Shown piece by piece: positions 17,331 through 25,939 of a stretch of DNA of 36,952 bases. The notes beneath the pieces are model-generated. The model was given only the letters and a program-made list of their open reading frames with translations, was not told where the DNA came from and did not search any database. Made by a program: the position numbers and the translations under genes. How positions within the stretch are numbered: position 1 is the stretch's first letter; each line of letters begins with the position of its first letter. The stretch is from Nitrosomonas sp. (GTDB lineage Bacteria > Pseudomonadota > Gammaproteobacteria > Burkholderiales > Nitrosomonadaceae), in NCBI GenBank assembly GCA_016721865.1, contig JADKHF010000028.1:1-36952 (forward strand). The letters run 5' to 3'.

Positions 17331-18402
17331 TTATGATTGATGAGGCAAATAATCCAATGGATCAACTGGCTTGCCATGTTTTCGTATTTCAAAATGTAAC
17401 TGGATTGTATCTGTGTCTGTATTTCCCATTTCTGCAATTTGCTGCCCTTTGATCACGGCCTCGCCTTCTTTGACCAGAAGCCTACTATTATGCGCATATG
17501 CGCTGAGGAATATATTGTCATGCTTGATAATAATCAGGTTCCCATAGCCGCGCAAACCATGACCACTATAAACCACCTCACCTGCAGCGGATGCCAGAAT
17601 CGGTTGTCCTGCCTGCCCCGATATCTTTAACCCTTTTGAATTTTTAGAAAAAGATGATAGAAGTTTCCCTGTTGTCGGCCATATCCACTCGGAACCAGAA
17701 TGATTTACCAGCTTATCCGATATTGATGGTTCAGGTTGAGGAGCCACTTCAATTTTCGTATTTTTTTCAATTGCAGTCGAGGAAACTGGAGAAGATTGTT
17801 CCGCTGGTAGTGGTTCCTTTGTTGCGTATTGTAATTGAGCCGCATTCTGCTCTGAGAAAGGCAATTTAAGCGCCTTAGGGCTTGTTTTAACGTTACCGGC
17901 ATTGACAATATTATTACTTTCCTGAATTGCATTTTCTGGATCAGCTGAATTCATGACCGGATCAATTGTCGTTGCTATTGGTTGCTGGGGCAAAGCAAAC
18001 AACTCAGGTTTTGTATCTCTAGCGGGGATTGACAAACTAATTCTCTGTCCCGGTCTAATAGTCCTTGGGTCAGAAATATCATTCCACTCTGCCAGTTTCT
18101 TAAAATCGATGCCATGATTAAGTGCAATACCGTACAACGTATCCCCTTTTGCACGATATAAAAATTATTATCTGGATTGTTTGATTCGAATGGTTTTACT
18201 GGTCTTGATGAGCCGCTTTTACACTATCGACTACAGGCACTGGCGGCTGTGTTGTACTGCATCCAACAAGCAAAAAAAAGGCGAACAGCAAATAACAATT
18301 ATAAGGTAATGATTGTGACCGCCTTGATAAAGAAATAAATAGCATTGCGATATATTTACAGATATCGATAGCAACCAGCCTGATCATTGCATCATTTTTC
18401 AT
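17331..18402 (-). CDS. nlpD: NlpD-like lipoprotein with LysM and LytM domains (two frameshifts)
   Basis: The N-terminus carries a lipobox (LLFAFFLLVGCSTTQ), so it should be an outer-membrane lipoprotein. A LysM domain follows (YIVQKGDTLYGIALNHG ... RPGQRISL), then a Pro/Ser-rich linker and a C-terminal M23/LytM domain (GYGNLIIIKHDNIFLSAYAH ... QLHFEIRKHGKPVDP). The first zinc ligands of active M23 enzymes are absent, as in NlpD and EnvC, which activate amidases rather than cut peptidoglycan. The frame breaks twice, each by loss of an A: near 18207 (HQRPVKPF expected) and near 18143 (QKGDTLYG expected). The start at 18402 has AGGGA upstream. It follows surE and pcm in the classic order. No rpoS is adjacent. 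Confidence 0.85.
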
Positions 18403-18421
18403 TTTAATATTCCCTGCGCCG

Positions 18422-19084
18422 CTATTTTTTTACAACCCCTGCTAGTAAGGGTACAAAATTCACCTCTTCCAATACAGTTTCAGTATAACCTTGGGAATTC
18501 CGCTCGATAATACACAAATTCTGTTTCTGAGTACCTTTGGGGAAAACCATCCTGCCTCCCACCACCAATTGTTCCACTAACGAAAGAGGGACATGGGTTG
18601 TCACTGCTGTCATGATAATACCATCAAACGGCCCTGCTTCCGCAAGACCTAACAAACCATCTGCATGTTTTAAATAAACATTTCTGATTTGCAATTCCTG
18701 CAGGCGAATTCTGGTGCGTGTTAATAATGGCCCAATACGTTCTATCGAATAAACTTTTTGAGCTATCTGCGCCAGCACAGCGGTCTGATAACCACAACCC
18801 GTACCAATTTCCAATACTTTATCTAGATTAGAGTTCGCACGTAATAGCTCACTCATGCGCGCAACAATCCATGGGCTAGATATAGTTTGTCCGTAATTTA
18901 TGGGCAAAGAAACATCTTCATAGGCTCGGCTGGCCAGAGCTTCTTCAACAAAAATATGACGAGGAATTGTACCTATAACTGATAAAATCACTTCATCAGA
19001 AATTCCTTGTGCACGTAAACGTTCAATCATTCGCATACGTGTGCGCTGAGAAGTCATACCAATTCCAGAATGACGAACATTCAC
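18422..19084 (-). CDS. pcm: Protein-L-isoaspartate O-methyltransferase
   Basis: This 220-residue enzyme has the PIMT hallmarks RHIFVEEALASRAYEDVSLP, GQTISSPWIVARM, the SAM-binding motif VLEIGTGCGYQTAVLA and the post-motif DGIIMTAV. It uses S-adenosylmethionine to methylate isoaspartyl residues in aged proteins, starting their repair. Length is normal for bacterial Pcm and no damage is seen. It lies 49 bases after surE and 20 bases before nlpD, a conserved stationary-phase survival cluster. Confidence 0.95.
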   Translation of the reverse strand: MNVRHSGIGMTSQRTRMRMIERLRAQGISDEVILSVIGTIPRHIFVEEALASRAYEDVSLPINYGQTISSPWIVARMSELLRANSNLDKVLEIGTGCGYQTAVLAQIAQKVYSIERIGPLLTRTRIRLQELQIRNVYLKHADGLLGLAEAGPFDGIIMTAVTTHVPLSLVEQLVVGGRMVFPKGTQKQNLCIIERNSQGYTETVLEEVNFVPLLAGVVKK

Positions 19085-19133
19085 TAATTAGTATCCATAA
19101 AATTCAAATCACTCAAACATAACAAGTACCTAC

Positions 19134-19877
19134 CTAGATATCAAGCCAACTTGTTATGAGATCCAATTGATCATATCGTGTTAGATCAATCTGTAGCGGG
19201 GTTACCGAAACTCGATTATGCTGAACTGCATAAAAATCCGTACCCTTTCCCGCATCTTGTGCAGCTCCTGCTGCACCAACCCAATACAGGATTTCGCCAC
19301 GGGGACTTTTCGACTTGATCACCGGCTCTGCTTTATGGCGCCTTCCCAGACGGGTTACCTCTGTCCCCTCAAGTTTCTGATATTCGATATCCGGCACATT
19401 AATATTCAACAAAACCGGACTCTGAATCTCATCTTCTTTGAAACGAATGACCATATCAGCTGCTACACGCGCTGCCGCTAAGTAATTTTCATCCGATGCA
19501 CCAACCAATGAAACAGCCAGTGAAGGAATTCCCAGTAAAAAACCTTCTGTAGCAGCAGCAACAGTGCCTGAATAAATCGTATCATCACCCATATTAGCGC
19601 CACTATTCACGCCGGAAATTATCATGTCCGGCATTTCATCAAGCATACCGGTCACTGCCAGATGGACACAGTCTGTAGGTGTTCCATTGACATAATAAAA
19701 ACCATTATGGGATTTATGTAAGCTTAGCGGACGATCCAATGTTAACGAATTACTGGATCCGCTGCGATCCCTTTCGGGTGCGACGACTATGATTTCTGCA
19801 ATTTCTGAAAGTACATCAGCAAGACATGCAAGACCAGGCGCAAAATATCCATCATCATTACTAAGCAATATGCGCAT
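19134..19877 (-). CDS. surE: 5'/3'-nucleotidase SurE
   Basis: This 247-residue metal-dependent phosphatase acts on nucleoside monophosphates. The N-terminal metal site ILLSNDDGYFAPGL is intact, as are PERDRSGSSNSLTL, GTPTDCVHLAVTG and the SGVNSGANMGDDTIYSGTV loop. Length is standard. It heads the surE-pcm-nlpD operon. Its ATG sits only 4 bases after the target duplication of a MITE-like element, so the promoter and probably the ribosome-binding site must lie inside that insertion. The best candidate, AGAGG, belongs to the element's terminal repeat, 13 bases before the ATG. Confidence 0.95.
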   Translation of the reverse strand: MRILLSNDDGYFAPGLACLADVLSEIAEIIVVAPERDRSGSSNSLTLDRPLSLHKSHNGFYYVNGTPTDCVHLAVTGMLDEMPDMIISGVNSGANMGDDTIYSGTVAAATEGFLLGIPSLAVSLVGASDENYLAAARVAADMVIRFKEDEIQSPVLLNINVPDIEYQKLEGTEVTRLGRRHKAEPVIKSKSPRGEILYWVGAAGAAQDAGKGTDFYAVQHNRVSVTPLQIDLTRYDQLDLITSWLDI

Positions 19878-19885
19878 TTTTATAA

Positions 19886-20026
19886 GGGCACCTCTAAAAA
19901 TCCAAATTTCTTCACAACACTTTGTTGCTCACAAAAAATATTTCCTTACATATCAGTCATATGCTGCGTCACCATTTTTTGCTCGCGCCTCGTTCTGTTT
20001 AGAACCTTGAATTTTTAGAGGCGCTC
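19886..20026. mobile_element. MITE-like element, 141 bp, with 20-bp terminal inverted repeats
   Basis: The left end GGGCACCTCTAAAAATCCAA (19886-19905) and the inverse of the right end GAGCGCCTCTAAAAATTCAA (20007-20026) match at 17 of 20 positions. The 4-base repeat ATAA directly flanks both ends (19882-19885 and 20027-20030), consistent with a target-site duplication. There is no coding capacity inside. It looks like a non-autonomous derivative of an IS5-type element, which is inferred. It separates surE from everything upstream. Confidence 0.7.
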
Positions 20027-20112
20027 ATAAGTTATGACAGCCACCGGATGAAAAAAAACATTCCTGCACATTAGACTCAGCACCAATCTTATCTATAAGA
20101 GTATAAATCAAA

Positions 20113-20189
<77 letters not shown>

Positions 20190-20254
20190 AACAGTAAATT
20201 ATAACAAACAAAATACCCAAAAACTTCAGAAACTATTACTGAAAAACATTCTCT

Positions 20255-20635
20255 TTAAGAAAGCAATTGCGACAAAATACTTTTAATTTCACGCCGAACA
20301 TTACTTAAATCTGCTGTTGAGGTTATCGTGTTAACAATAACTTCTTTTATCGGAGACGAGTTATTTTCGTTATGGTCCAAACGATTACGCGCCCCATTGA
20401 TTGTAAATCCTTGGTCGTAAAGCAATTCTCTGATACGCCTTATCAACAACACTTCTTGATGCTGATAATAACGACGATTACCACGTCGTTTTACAGGTTT
20501 TAATTGCGTAAACTCTTGTTCCCAATAACGTAATACATGCGGCTTAACGCCACATAGAATACCCACTTCTCCGATTGTGAAATACCGTTTGGCCGGAATT
20601 GGTAGCGGGGAATTATTTACTTTCCTGTTTTCCAT
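20255..20635 (-). CDS. MerR-family transcriptional regulator
   Basis: This regulator of about 126 residues has an N-terminal MerR winged-helix domain: YFTIGEVGILCGVKPHVLRY, WEQEFTQLKPVKRRGNRRYY and LLIRRIRELLYDQGFTINGA. A short, polar C-terminus without metal-binding cysteines follows. I start at the ATG at 20635, which has AGAAGAA upstream. A TTG at 20650 would add five residues. The gene overlaps the 3' end of ihfA by 23 bases, so translation is probably coupled. This ihfA-merR pairing is widely conserved in proteobacteria. Its target and effector are unknown. Confidence 0.88.
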   Translation of the reverse strand: MENRKVNNSPLPIPAKRYFTIGEVGILCGVKPHVLRYWEQEFTQLKPVKRRGNRRYYQHQEVLLIRRIRELLYDQGFTINGARNRLDHNENNSSPIKEVIVNTITSTADLSNVRREIKSILSQLLS

Positions 20636-20921
20636 GATAATTCTTCTCAACCAATGCTTTTAACTTCTGACTGGCATGAAACGTTACTACGCGGCGCGCA
20701 GTAATCGGAATTTCTTCTCCTGTTTTAGGGTTTCGGCCTGGACGTTGCGGTTTAGCGCGCAATTGAAAATTACCATAACCTGAAAGTTTAACTCCTTCTC
20801 CATTTTGTAGAGCTGTACGTACTTCTTCAAAAAAAGACTCAACCATATCCTTTGCTTCACGTTTGTTAAGCCCTACATTCTCAAACAATAAATCTGCCAA
20901 TTCAGCTTTTGTTAATGCCAT
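20613..20921 (-). CDS. ihfA: Integration host factor subunit alpha
   Basis: This 102-residue DNA-bending protein has MALTKAELADLLFENVGLNK, VKLSGYGNFQLRAK and the DNA-contacting arm RPGRNPKTGEEIPITARRVV. The spacing and the ALTKAE start distinguish alpha from beta. It forms a heterodimer with IhfB that bends DNA sharply. It lies 183 bases downstream of pheT, the conserved place, and overlaps the MerR gene. GGAGTG precedes the ATG. Confidence 0.95.
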   Translation of the reverse strand: MALTKAELADLLFENVGLNKREAKDMVESFFEEVRTALQNGEGVKLSGYGNFQLRAKPQRPGRNPKTGEEIPITARRVVTFHASQKLKALVEKNYHGKQESK

Positions 20922-21104
20922 ACTTCACTCCATCCCGTTATTAATTTTTGCAGCACTTAACTAAAAATATTTAGATTCATTCAAAAGTAGCACTTTTAAT
21001 AAAACAAACTAATAGCTTATCTCATAATTAATTCTTTAAAGAATAAATCAAATTAAATATTAAATCCCAACAACCATCAGTCGATGTAAATACCAAAGCA
21101 AGGT

Positions 21105-23471
21105 TCAATTACGTAAAGTTGCACCAAATTTATTTTTCAAAACTTCTATTAAGTTTTGCACTGCAGAGTCCGCCTCTTCATCAGTCAATGTTTTTTCAGT
21201 ATCTTGCAATAACACACGGAATGCAAGACTTTTTTTGGTTTTCTCCATACCTTTGCCACGATAAATATCGAATAATGAAATATCCGATACAATCGCCGAT
21301 TTTTCTGCAAACAAACAGACCAAAAGTGAATATACGCTAATATCATTATTAACAATTATTGCGATATCACGCCGCACCGGTGGAAACTTAGAAATTTGTT
21401 TAGCAACAGACAAGGATTTAGATATTATGGCCTCTAAACTTATTTCAAATAATATCGTATTTTTTTGCAACCCATACTTCTTCTGCCAACGGGGATGCAA
21501 CTCGCCCAACCACCCAATTGATTTGTCTTCGATACAGATTTGTGCTGATTTACCGGGGTGCAATGCCGGATGGAGAAATTTCTCGAAATGAATAGTCCTT
21601 CCATCGCATAAAACCTCTACATCTGCTTTGATATCATAAAAATCAACACTTCTCGCAGATACCCCCCATTGCTCAGGTACAACATCCCCATAATTGAGAC
21701 CTGCAACTCTTTCTACTTGCTTACAGTCACTTTCATCATTTCTTACAAAGCAGCAACCCATTTCGAATAAACGGACTCTGGTTTGTTTTCGGTTTAAATT
21801 AAATTGCAAATTGGATATCAATCCGCCTATCAACGTACTTCGCATTACACTCATTTGACTCGCAATTGGATTCTTTAATGTAATTGGCGTCCTATTATTG
21901 ACAAAATTAAGCTCCCAATCCGCATCCACAAAAGCATAGTTAATAACTTCCTGATAATCACGAGCTACTAATAATTGCTTTATCTCCATCGGAGAACGCC
22001 CAGTTTCGGATGCTGGCAACATCGCCATAATTGCGCGCGGGAACAGAGTGGGTATGTGATCATAACCATAAATGCGCGCCAGCTCTTCTATAAAATCCTC
22101 TTCTATCGCCAAATCGAAACGGTAGGATGGGGACCTTACATTAAAAGTATCTACTTTCACTGAAAATTCAAATCCCAGGCGCTTAAAATAATCACTTACT
22201 TGCTGTTTGTTGACGTCAATACCCAATATTCGTTTTATCCGACTAATACGCACATCAACAACGGCCCGCTGCGGTAATTTATGTGTTACTTCAGTCACTG
22301 GGCCAGCCTGACCACCGCAGACGGTTTGTATCAGGTAAGTAGCGCGTTCCAATGCATCCCTAGTCGCAGCAAAGTCTACACCACGTTCAAAACGATAAGC
22401 AGAATCAGAACTGAACCCAAGTTGAAATGATTTACCACTGATCGCATTCGGACTGAAAAATGCACTTTCGAGAAAGATGTCTGTCGTACCTGGCGTCACA
22501 CCACTATCCAGTCCACCCATAATCCCGGCTAAAGCAAGTGGTCTATGCTCATCTGCAATCAACAGCATTTCTGGATTTAAATCTACTTTACTGCCGTTTA
22601 GCAATTGTATGCTTTCATGCGATAGCGCGTAGCGAACCTGAATAGTTCCGGCAATCTTGTCCAGATTAAAAGCATGCATGGGCTGTCCGGTTTCCAGCAA
22701 TACATAGTTAGTGATATCGACTACTGGATTAATAGACCGGATTCCGCTACGTTCCAATCGTTGTGTCAACCATAATGGCGTTAACACATCGAGATTAATG
22801 CCACGCAATATCCGGCCGCAATACAACGGACAAGCATCAGAGGCAATTACCTGCACCGCTAACATATCTTCAGTTTGGCTGGAAACAAAATTTGTCTCTG
22901 GCAAAAACAACTCGGCTGCTGTTATAGCCGCCACTTCTCGTGCTACACCGATTACGCCGAGACAATCAGCGCGATTAGGTGTTAGTTTTAATGTAAAAAT
23001 GCGATCTTCAAGTCCATAATAACCACGAAAATCTGTTCCTACCGGAGCATCAGCGGGAAGTAATAGCAAACCATCAGCCGCTTCACTGATGCCCAATTCT
23101 TTAGCTGAACACAACATGCCTGCTGAATCAATGCCACGCAACTTCGTTTTTTTGATAGTAAAACCCGGTAAATTTGCTCCAGTTAATGCACATGGCACTT
23201 TCACGCCAGTGCTCACATTGGATGCACCACAAACAATTTGCAATAAATTTTCCGCTGATTTTTCCGTCCTTACATTGCACACTTTAAGCCGGTCTGCTGC
23301 TGGATGCTTCTCGACTGAGACAACTTCAGCCACAACAACTTTATCAAAAGCCGCCGATACCGGTTCAACGCTTTCAACTTCAATTCCTGCCATCGTTAGC
23401 ACATGTGCAAGCTCATCACTTGAGAGGAGAGGATTAACAAAGCTGCGTAGCCAGTTGTCAGAGAATTTCAT
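21105..23471 (-). CDS. pheT: Phenylalanyl-tRNA synthetase beta subunit
   Basis: This 788-residue subunit is of normal length. The N-terminal tRNA-binding domain (about 39-150) contains VVSVEKHPAADRLKVCNV and VCGASN. The B3/B4 editing region follows, with VDITNYVLLETGQPMHAFN. A B5 domain and a catalytic-like core come next, and a C-terminal FDX-ACB domain (SKFPPVRRDIAIIVNNDI) binds the tRNA anticodon stem. With PheS it forms the alpha2-beta2 enzyme that charges tRNA-Phe; the beta subunit hydrolyses mischarged Tyr-tRNA. It lies 40 bases after pheS. No frameshift is seen over 2.4 kb. Confidence 0.96.
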   Translation of the reverse strand: MKFSDNWLRSFVNPLLSSDELAHVLTMAGIEVESVEPVSAAFDKVVVAEVVSVEKHPAADRLKVCNVRTEKSAENLLQIVCGASNVSTGVKVPCALTGANLPGFTIKKTKLRGIDSAGMLCSAKELGISEAADGLLLLPADAPVGTDFRGYYGLEDRIFTLKLTPNRADCLGVIGVAREVAAITAAELFLPETNFVSSQTEDMLAVQVIASDACPLYCGRILRGINLDVLTPLWLTQRLERSGIRSINPVVDITNYVLLETGQPMHAFNLDKIAGTIQVRYALSHESIQLLNGSKVDLNPEMLLIADEHRPLALAGIMGGLDSGVTPGTTDIFLESAFFSPNAISGKSFQLGFSSDSAYRFERGVDFAATRDALERATYLIQTVCGGQAGPVTEVTHKLPQRAVVDVRISRIKRILGIDVNKQQVSDYFKRLGFEFSVKVDTFNVRSPSYRFDLAIEEDFIEELARIYGYDHIPTLFPRAIMAMLPASETGRSPMEIKQLLVARDYQEVINYAFVDADWELNFVNNRTPITLKNPIASQMSVMRSTLIGGLISNLQFNLNRKQTRVRLFEMGCCFVRNDESDCKQVERVAGLNYGDVVPEQWGVSARSVDFYDIKADVEVLCDGRTIHFEKFLHPALHPGKSAQICIEDKSIGWLGELHPRWQKKYGLQKNTILFEISLEAIISKSLSVAKQISKFPPVRRDIAIIVNNDISVYSLLVCLFAEKSAIVSDISLFDIYRGKGMEKTKKSLAFRVLLQDTEKTLTDEEADSAVQNLIEVLKNKFGATLRN

Positions 23472-23511
23472 GAGAATCTGCTGTTACTTAAAATAGGTAA
23501 GCTAATCAGCT

Positions 23512-24531
23512 TCAATTAAATTGTTTAAGAAAGCGCAAATCATTTTCAAAAAACAGTCTTAAATCATTAACGCCATATTTGAGCATTGCCAAACGTTCCA
23601 CTCCCATACCGAAAGCGAACCCAATGTATTGTTCACTATCAATTTCTACATGCTTTAGTACATTTGGATGAACCATTCCACATCCGAGCACTTCCAGCCA
23701 ACCTGTATGGCTACAGATGCGACAACCTTTTCCATCGCACATGACACAGCCGATATCCATCTCAGCAGAAGGCTCAGTAAAAGGAAAAAAAGATGGCCGG
23801 AATCTTACAGGTAGATCATCACGCTCAAAAAAATGAGCCATGAAATTAGCCAGAATCCCTTTTAAAGCAGCAAAATTGGCATCTTCATCAATCCATAAAC
23901 CTTCCACCTGATGAAACATTGGCGTGTGAGTCACGTCAGAATCGCATCGATAAACCCGACCTGGCGCAATTACTTTTATTGGTGGTTGGTTATCCTGCAT
24001 ATAGTGAATTTGGACCGGGGATGTATGTGTGCGAAGCAAGTTGCCATTATCAATATAGAATGTATCATGCATCGCTCGGGCAGGGTGATTCTCTTGAATA
24101 TTTAAAGCAGTAAAATTATAAAAATCAGTTTCGATTTCAGGACCCGAAGCCACATTAAAACCGATCGAATGAAATAGTGCTTCAATACGCATTAAAGTTT
24201 GTGTTACCGGATGCAACCCACTGATTCCCATTCCTCTGCCCGGCAAAGTAACATCCAAAGCCTCCTCAGTTAACTTAGCTTCCAGCTCCTTTGCTTGAAT
24301 CACATTCCGACGGTATTTAAGTGTTGCTTCTAATCGATTTTTTGCTTCATTTATTTGATTTCCCATGGCAGGACGCTCTTCGACAGAAAGCTTTCCCAAT
24401 CCTTTGAGTAATTCAGTAAGCACGCCCGTCTTACCGAGATAACGCGCCTTCACATTTTCCAATTCCACAGGATCTTCAATGCCGTCCATCAGGCTTGTTG
24501 CTTCATTAATAATTTCTTCCAAGTTTCTCAT
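23512..24531 (-). CDS. pheS: Phenylalanyl-tRNA synthetase alpha subunit
   Basis: This is the 339-residue catalytic subunit. The N-terminal helical coiled coil that contacts tRNA is followed by the class II core: GISGLHPVTQTLMRIEALFH, motif 2 (RVYRCDSDVTHTPMFHQVEG) and motif 3 (GFAFGMGVERLAMLKYGVND). A substrate-pocket segment, FRPSFFPFTEPSAEMDI, is present. It activates phenylalanine. It is intact and of normal length. A terminator-like hairpin lies between rplT and this gene. Confidence 0.96.
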   Translation of the reverse strand: MRNLEEIINEATSLMDGIEDPVELENVKARYLGKTGVLTELLKGLGKLSVEERPAMGNQINEAKNRLEATLKYRRNVIQAKELEAKLTEEALDVTLPGRGMGISGLHPVTQTLMRIEALFHSIGFNVASGPEIETDFYNFTALNIQENHPARAMHDTFYIDNGNLLRTHTSPVQIHYMQDNQPPIKVIAPGRVYRCDSDVTHTPMFHQVEGLWIDEDANFAALKGILANFMAHFFERDDLPVRFRPSFFPFTEPSAEMDIGCVMCDGKGCRICSHTGWLEVLGCGMVHPNVLKHVEIDSEQYIGFAFGMGVERLAMLKYGVNDLRLFFENDLRFLKQFN

Positions 24532-24586
24532 GTAAATTCAACATCTAAGATTAAACAACCAATATCATATTTATTAATTTCACAAG

Positions 24587-24619
24587 AAAAAGGGAGGCTC
24601 AGGCGTTACCCGACCTCCC
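24587..24619 (-). terminator. Rho-independent-type hairpin between rplT and pheS
   Basis: On the minus strand GGGAGG and CCTCCC form the base of a stem with further internal G-C pairs (CGGG/GCC region), followed directly by TTTTT. It lies 21 bases after the rplT stop and about 55 bases before pheS. It may partly end ribosomal-protein transcripts or attenuate pheST. I find no Phe-rich leader peptide. Confidence 0.65.
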
Positions 24620-24639
24620 AGTATCTCTTTTACAACCAA

Positions 24640-24999
24640 TTATGTAGCTAGACTGGCTTTTGCTTGTAGCACAATTTTTTCAAAAGCACTCTTATCGAAT
24701 ACAGCCAAATCAGCCAGAACTTTTCTATCTACTTCAATACTTGCTTTCCTGAGACCGTTCATAAATACACTGTACGACAATCCGAATTCACGAGCTGCTG
24801 CATTGATACGTGCAATCCATAAAGCGCGAAACTGTCTTTTACGTTGCCGACGATCTCGGTACGCATATTGTCCCGCCTTCATAACGGCTTGCTTGGCTAT
24901 GCGATAAACATTCTTACGACGTCCACGGTAGCCTTTAGCCAGATCTAATATTTTCTTGTGCCGCGCATGGGCGGTTACACCACGTTTAACTCTTGGCAT
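24640..24999 (-). CDS. rplT: 50S ribosomal protein L20
   Basis: This 119-residue basic protein has the family sequence PRVKRGVTAHARHKKILDLA, YRGRRKNVYRIAKQAVMKA and RKRQFRALWIARINAAAR. It binds 23S rRNA early in 50S assembly. It lies 12 bases downstream of rpmI, in the invariant infC-rpmI-rplT order. In enterobacteria L20 represses this operon, but I have not identified its binding site here. Confidence 0.97.
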   Translation of the reverse strand: MPRVKRGVTAHARHKKILDLAKGYRGRRKNVYRIAKQAVMKAGQYAYRDRRQRKRQFRALWIARINAAAREFGLSYSVFMNGLRKASIEVDRKVLADLAVFDKSAFEKIVLQAKASLAT

Positions 25000-25011
25000 G
25001 ATCGTTCTCCC

Positions 25012-25209
25012 TTATGCGTACGGCATCATAGCGCGAATAGATGCTGTATTGGTGGAATGGACAGCTGCAATACCACGTAATTGGCGTTTATTTTTAGTCG
25101 TTTTTTTAGTCAAAATATGGCGTTTGAAAGCTTGTGAGCGTTTAATACTCCCACTAGCCCTAAACTTAAAGCGCTTTGCCGCACCACTTTTAGTTTTCAT
25201 TTTGGGCAT
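25012..25209 (-). CDS. rpmI: 50S ribosomal protein L35
   Basis: This 65-residue, very basic protein has MPKMKTKSGAAKRFKFRASG at the start and KRSQAFKRHILTKKTTKNKR in the middle, standard L35. A GAGGAG ribosome-binding site precedes the ATG. It sits between infC and rplT. Confidence 0.97.
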   Translation of the reverse strand: MPKMKTKSGAAKRFKFRASGSIKRSQAFKRHILTKKTTKNKRQLRGIAAVHSTNTASIRAMMPYA

Positions 25210-25330
25210 AACTACTCCTCATTTAACATGAAACCAGGTGTTTTCATAATTGAAAAACTTTCCAAACCTAGAGATCACTTATTTTTTTCACTCAATTTAT
25301 AACAAAAAGCTTTGTAAACAACTAATCTGA

Positions 25331-25902
25331 CTATGTTGATACTGATGAATCCTCCTCTGCTGCTTTTGATTTATCAGTTTTAATATCCTTCTTTTTAGGC
25401 GACAATACCATGACCATCTGCCGCCCTTCCATTTTTGGAAATTGTTCCACAATTGCAAAAGACTCTAAATCACCTCTCACGCGTTCTAATAAGCGCATAC
25501 CAAATTCCTGATGTGCCATTTCACGTCCACGGAAACGCAATGTTACCTTAACTTTATCCCCTTCATTGAGAAAATTAGTTAAGTTTCTTAATTTTATATT
25601 GTAATCACCTTCATCCGTATTAGGTCTAAATTTAATTTCTTTAATCTGAACTTGTTTTTGTTTTAATTTCGCATCATGTTTTTTCTTACTTTCCTGATAG
25701 CGAAACTTACCATAATCCATCAAACGACATACAGGTGGCTGCGCTGTCGGTGCGATTTCAACCAGATCTACCCCCGCTTCATCCGCTAAAGCTATTGCAC
25801 CAGCAAGTGTAACAATACCGACCTGCTCTCCATTTACACCGATTAAGCGTACCTCTGGCACATCGATTTCTTCATTGATGCGCACTGATTTTCCTGAGCT
25901 AT
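25331..25902 (-). CDS. infC: Translation initiation factor IF-3, likely AUA start (one frameshift)
   Basis: IF-3 prevents subunit joining and proofreads the start codon. The N-domain (RINEEIDVPEVRLIGVNGEQ), linker (QESKKKHDAKLKQKQVQIKE) and C-domain (IKFRPNTDEGDYNIKLRNLT, VTLRFRGREMAHQEFG) are complete. Family members begin I-A-Q-E-K. Here ATAGCTCAGGAA starts at 25902, seven bases after GGAGAA, then one A seems to be missing in the run near 25890, so that IAQEKSVRINEE is expected. Without the correction, translation would have to start at the GTG at 25885. The rare AUA-type start fits the known AUU/AUC/AUA starts of infC, which let IF-3 control its own synthesis. Confidence 0.92.
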
Positions 25903-25939
25903 GGTAAATTCTCCAAGATTAGTTTATTAAAGAAATTAA

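Noticed and set aside
24532..24639. pheM-like leader peptide
   Set aside because: No short frame with clustered Phe codons precedes the hairpin.
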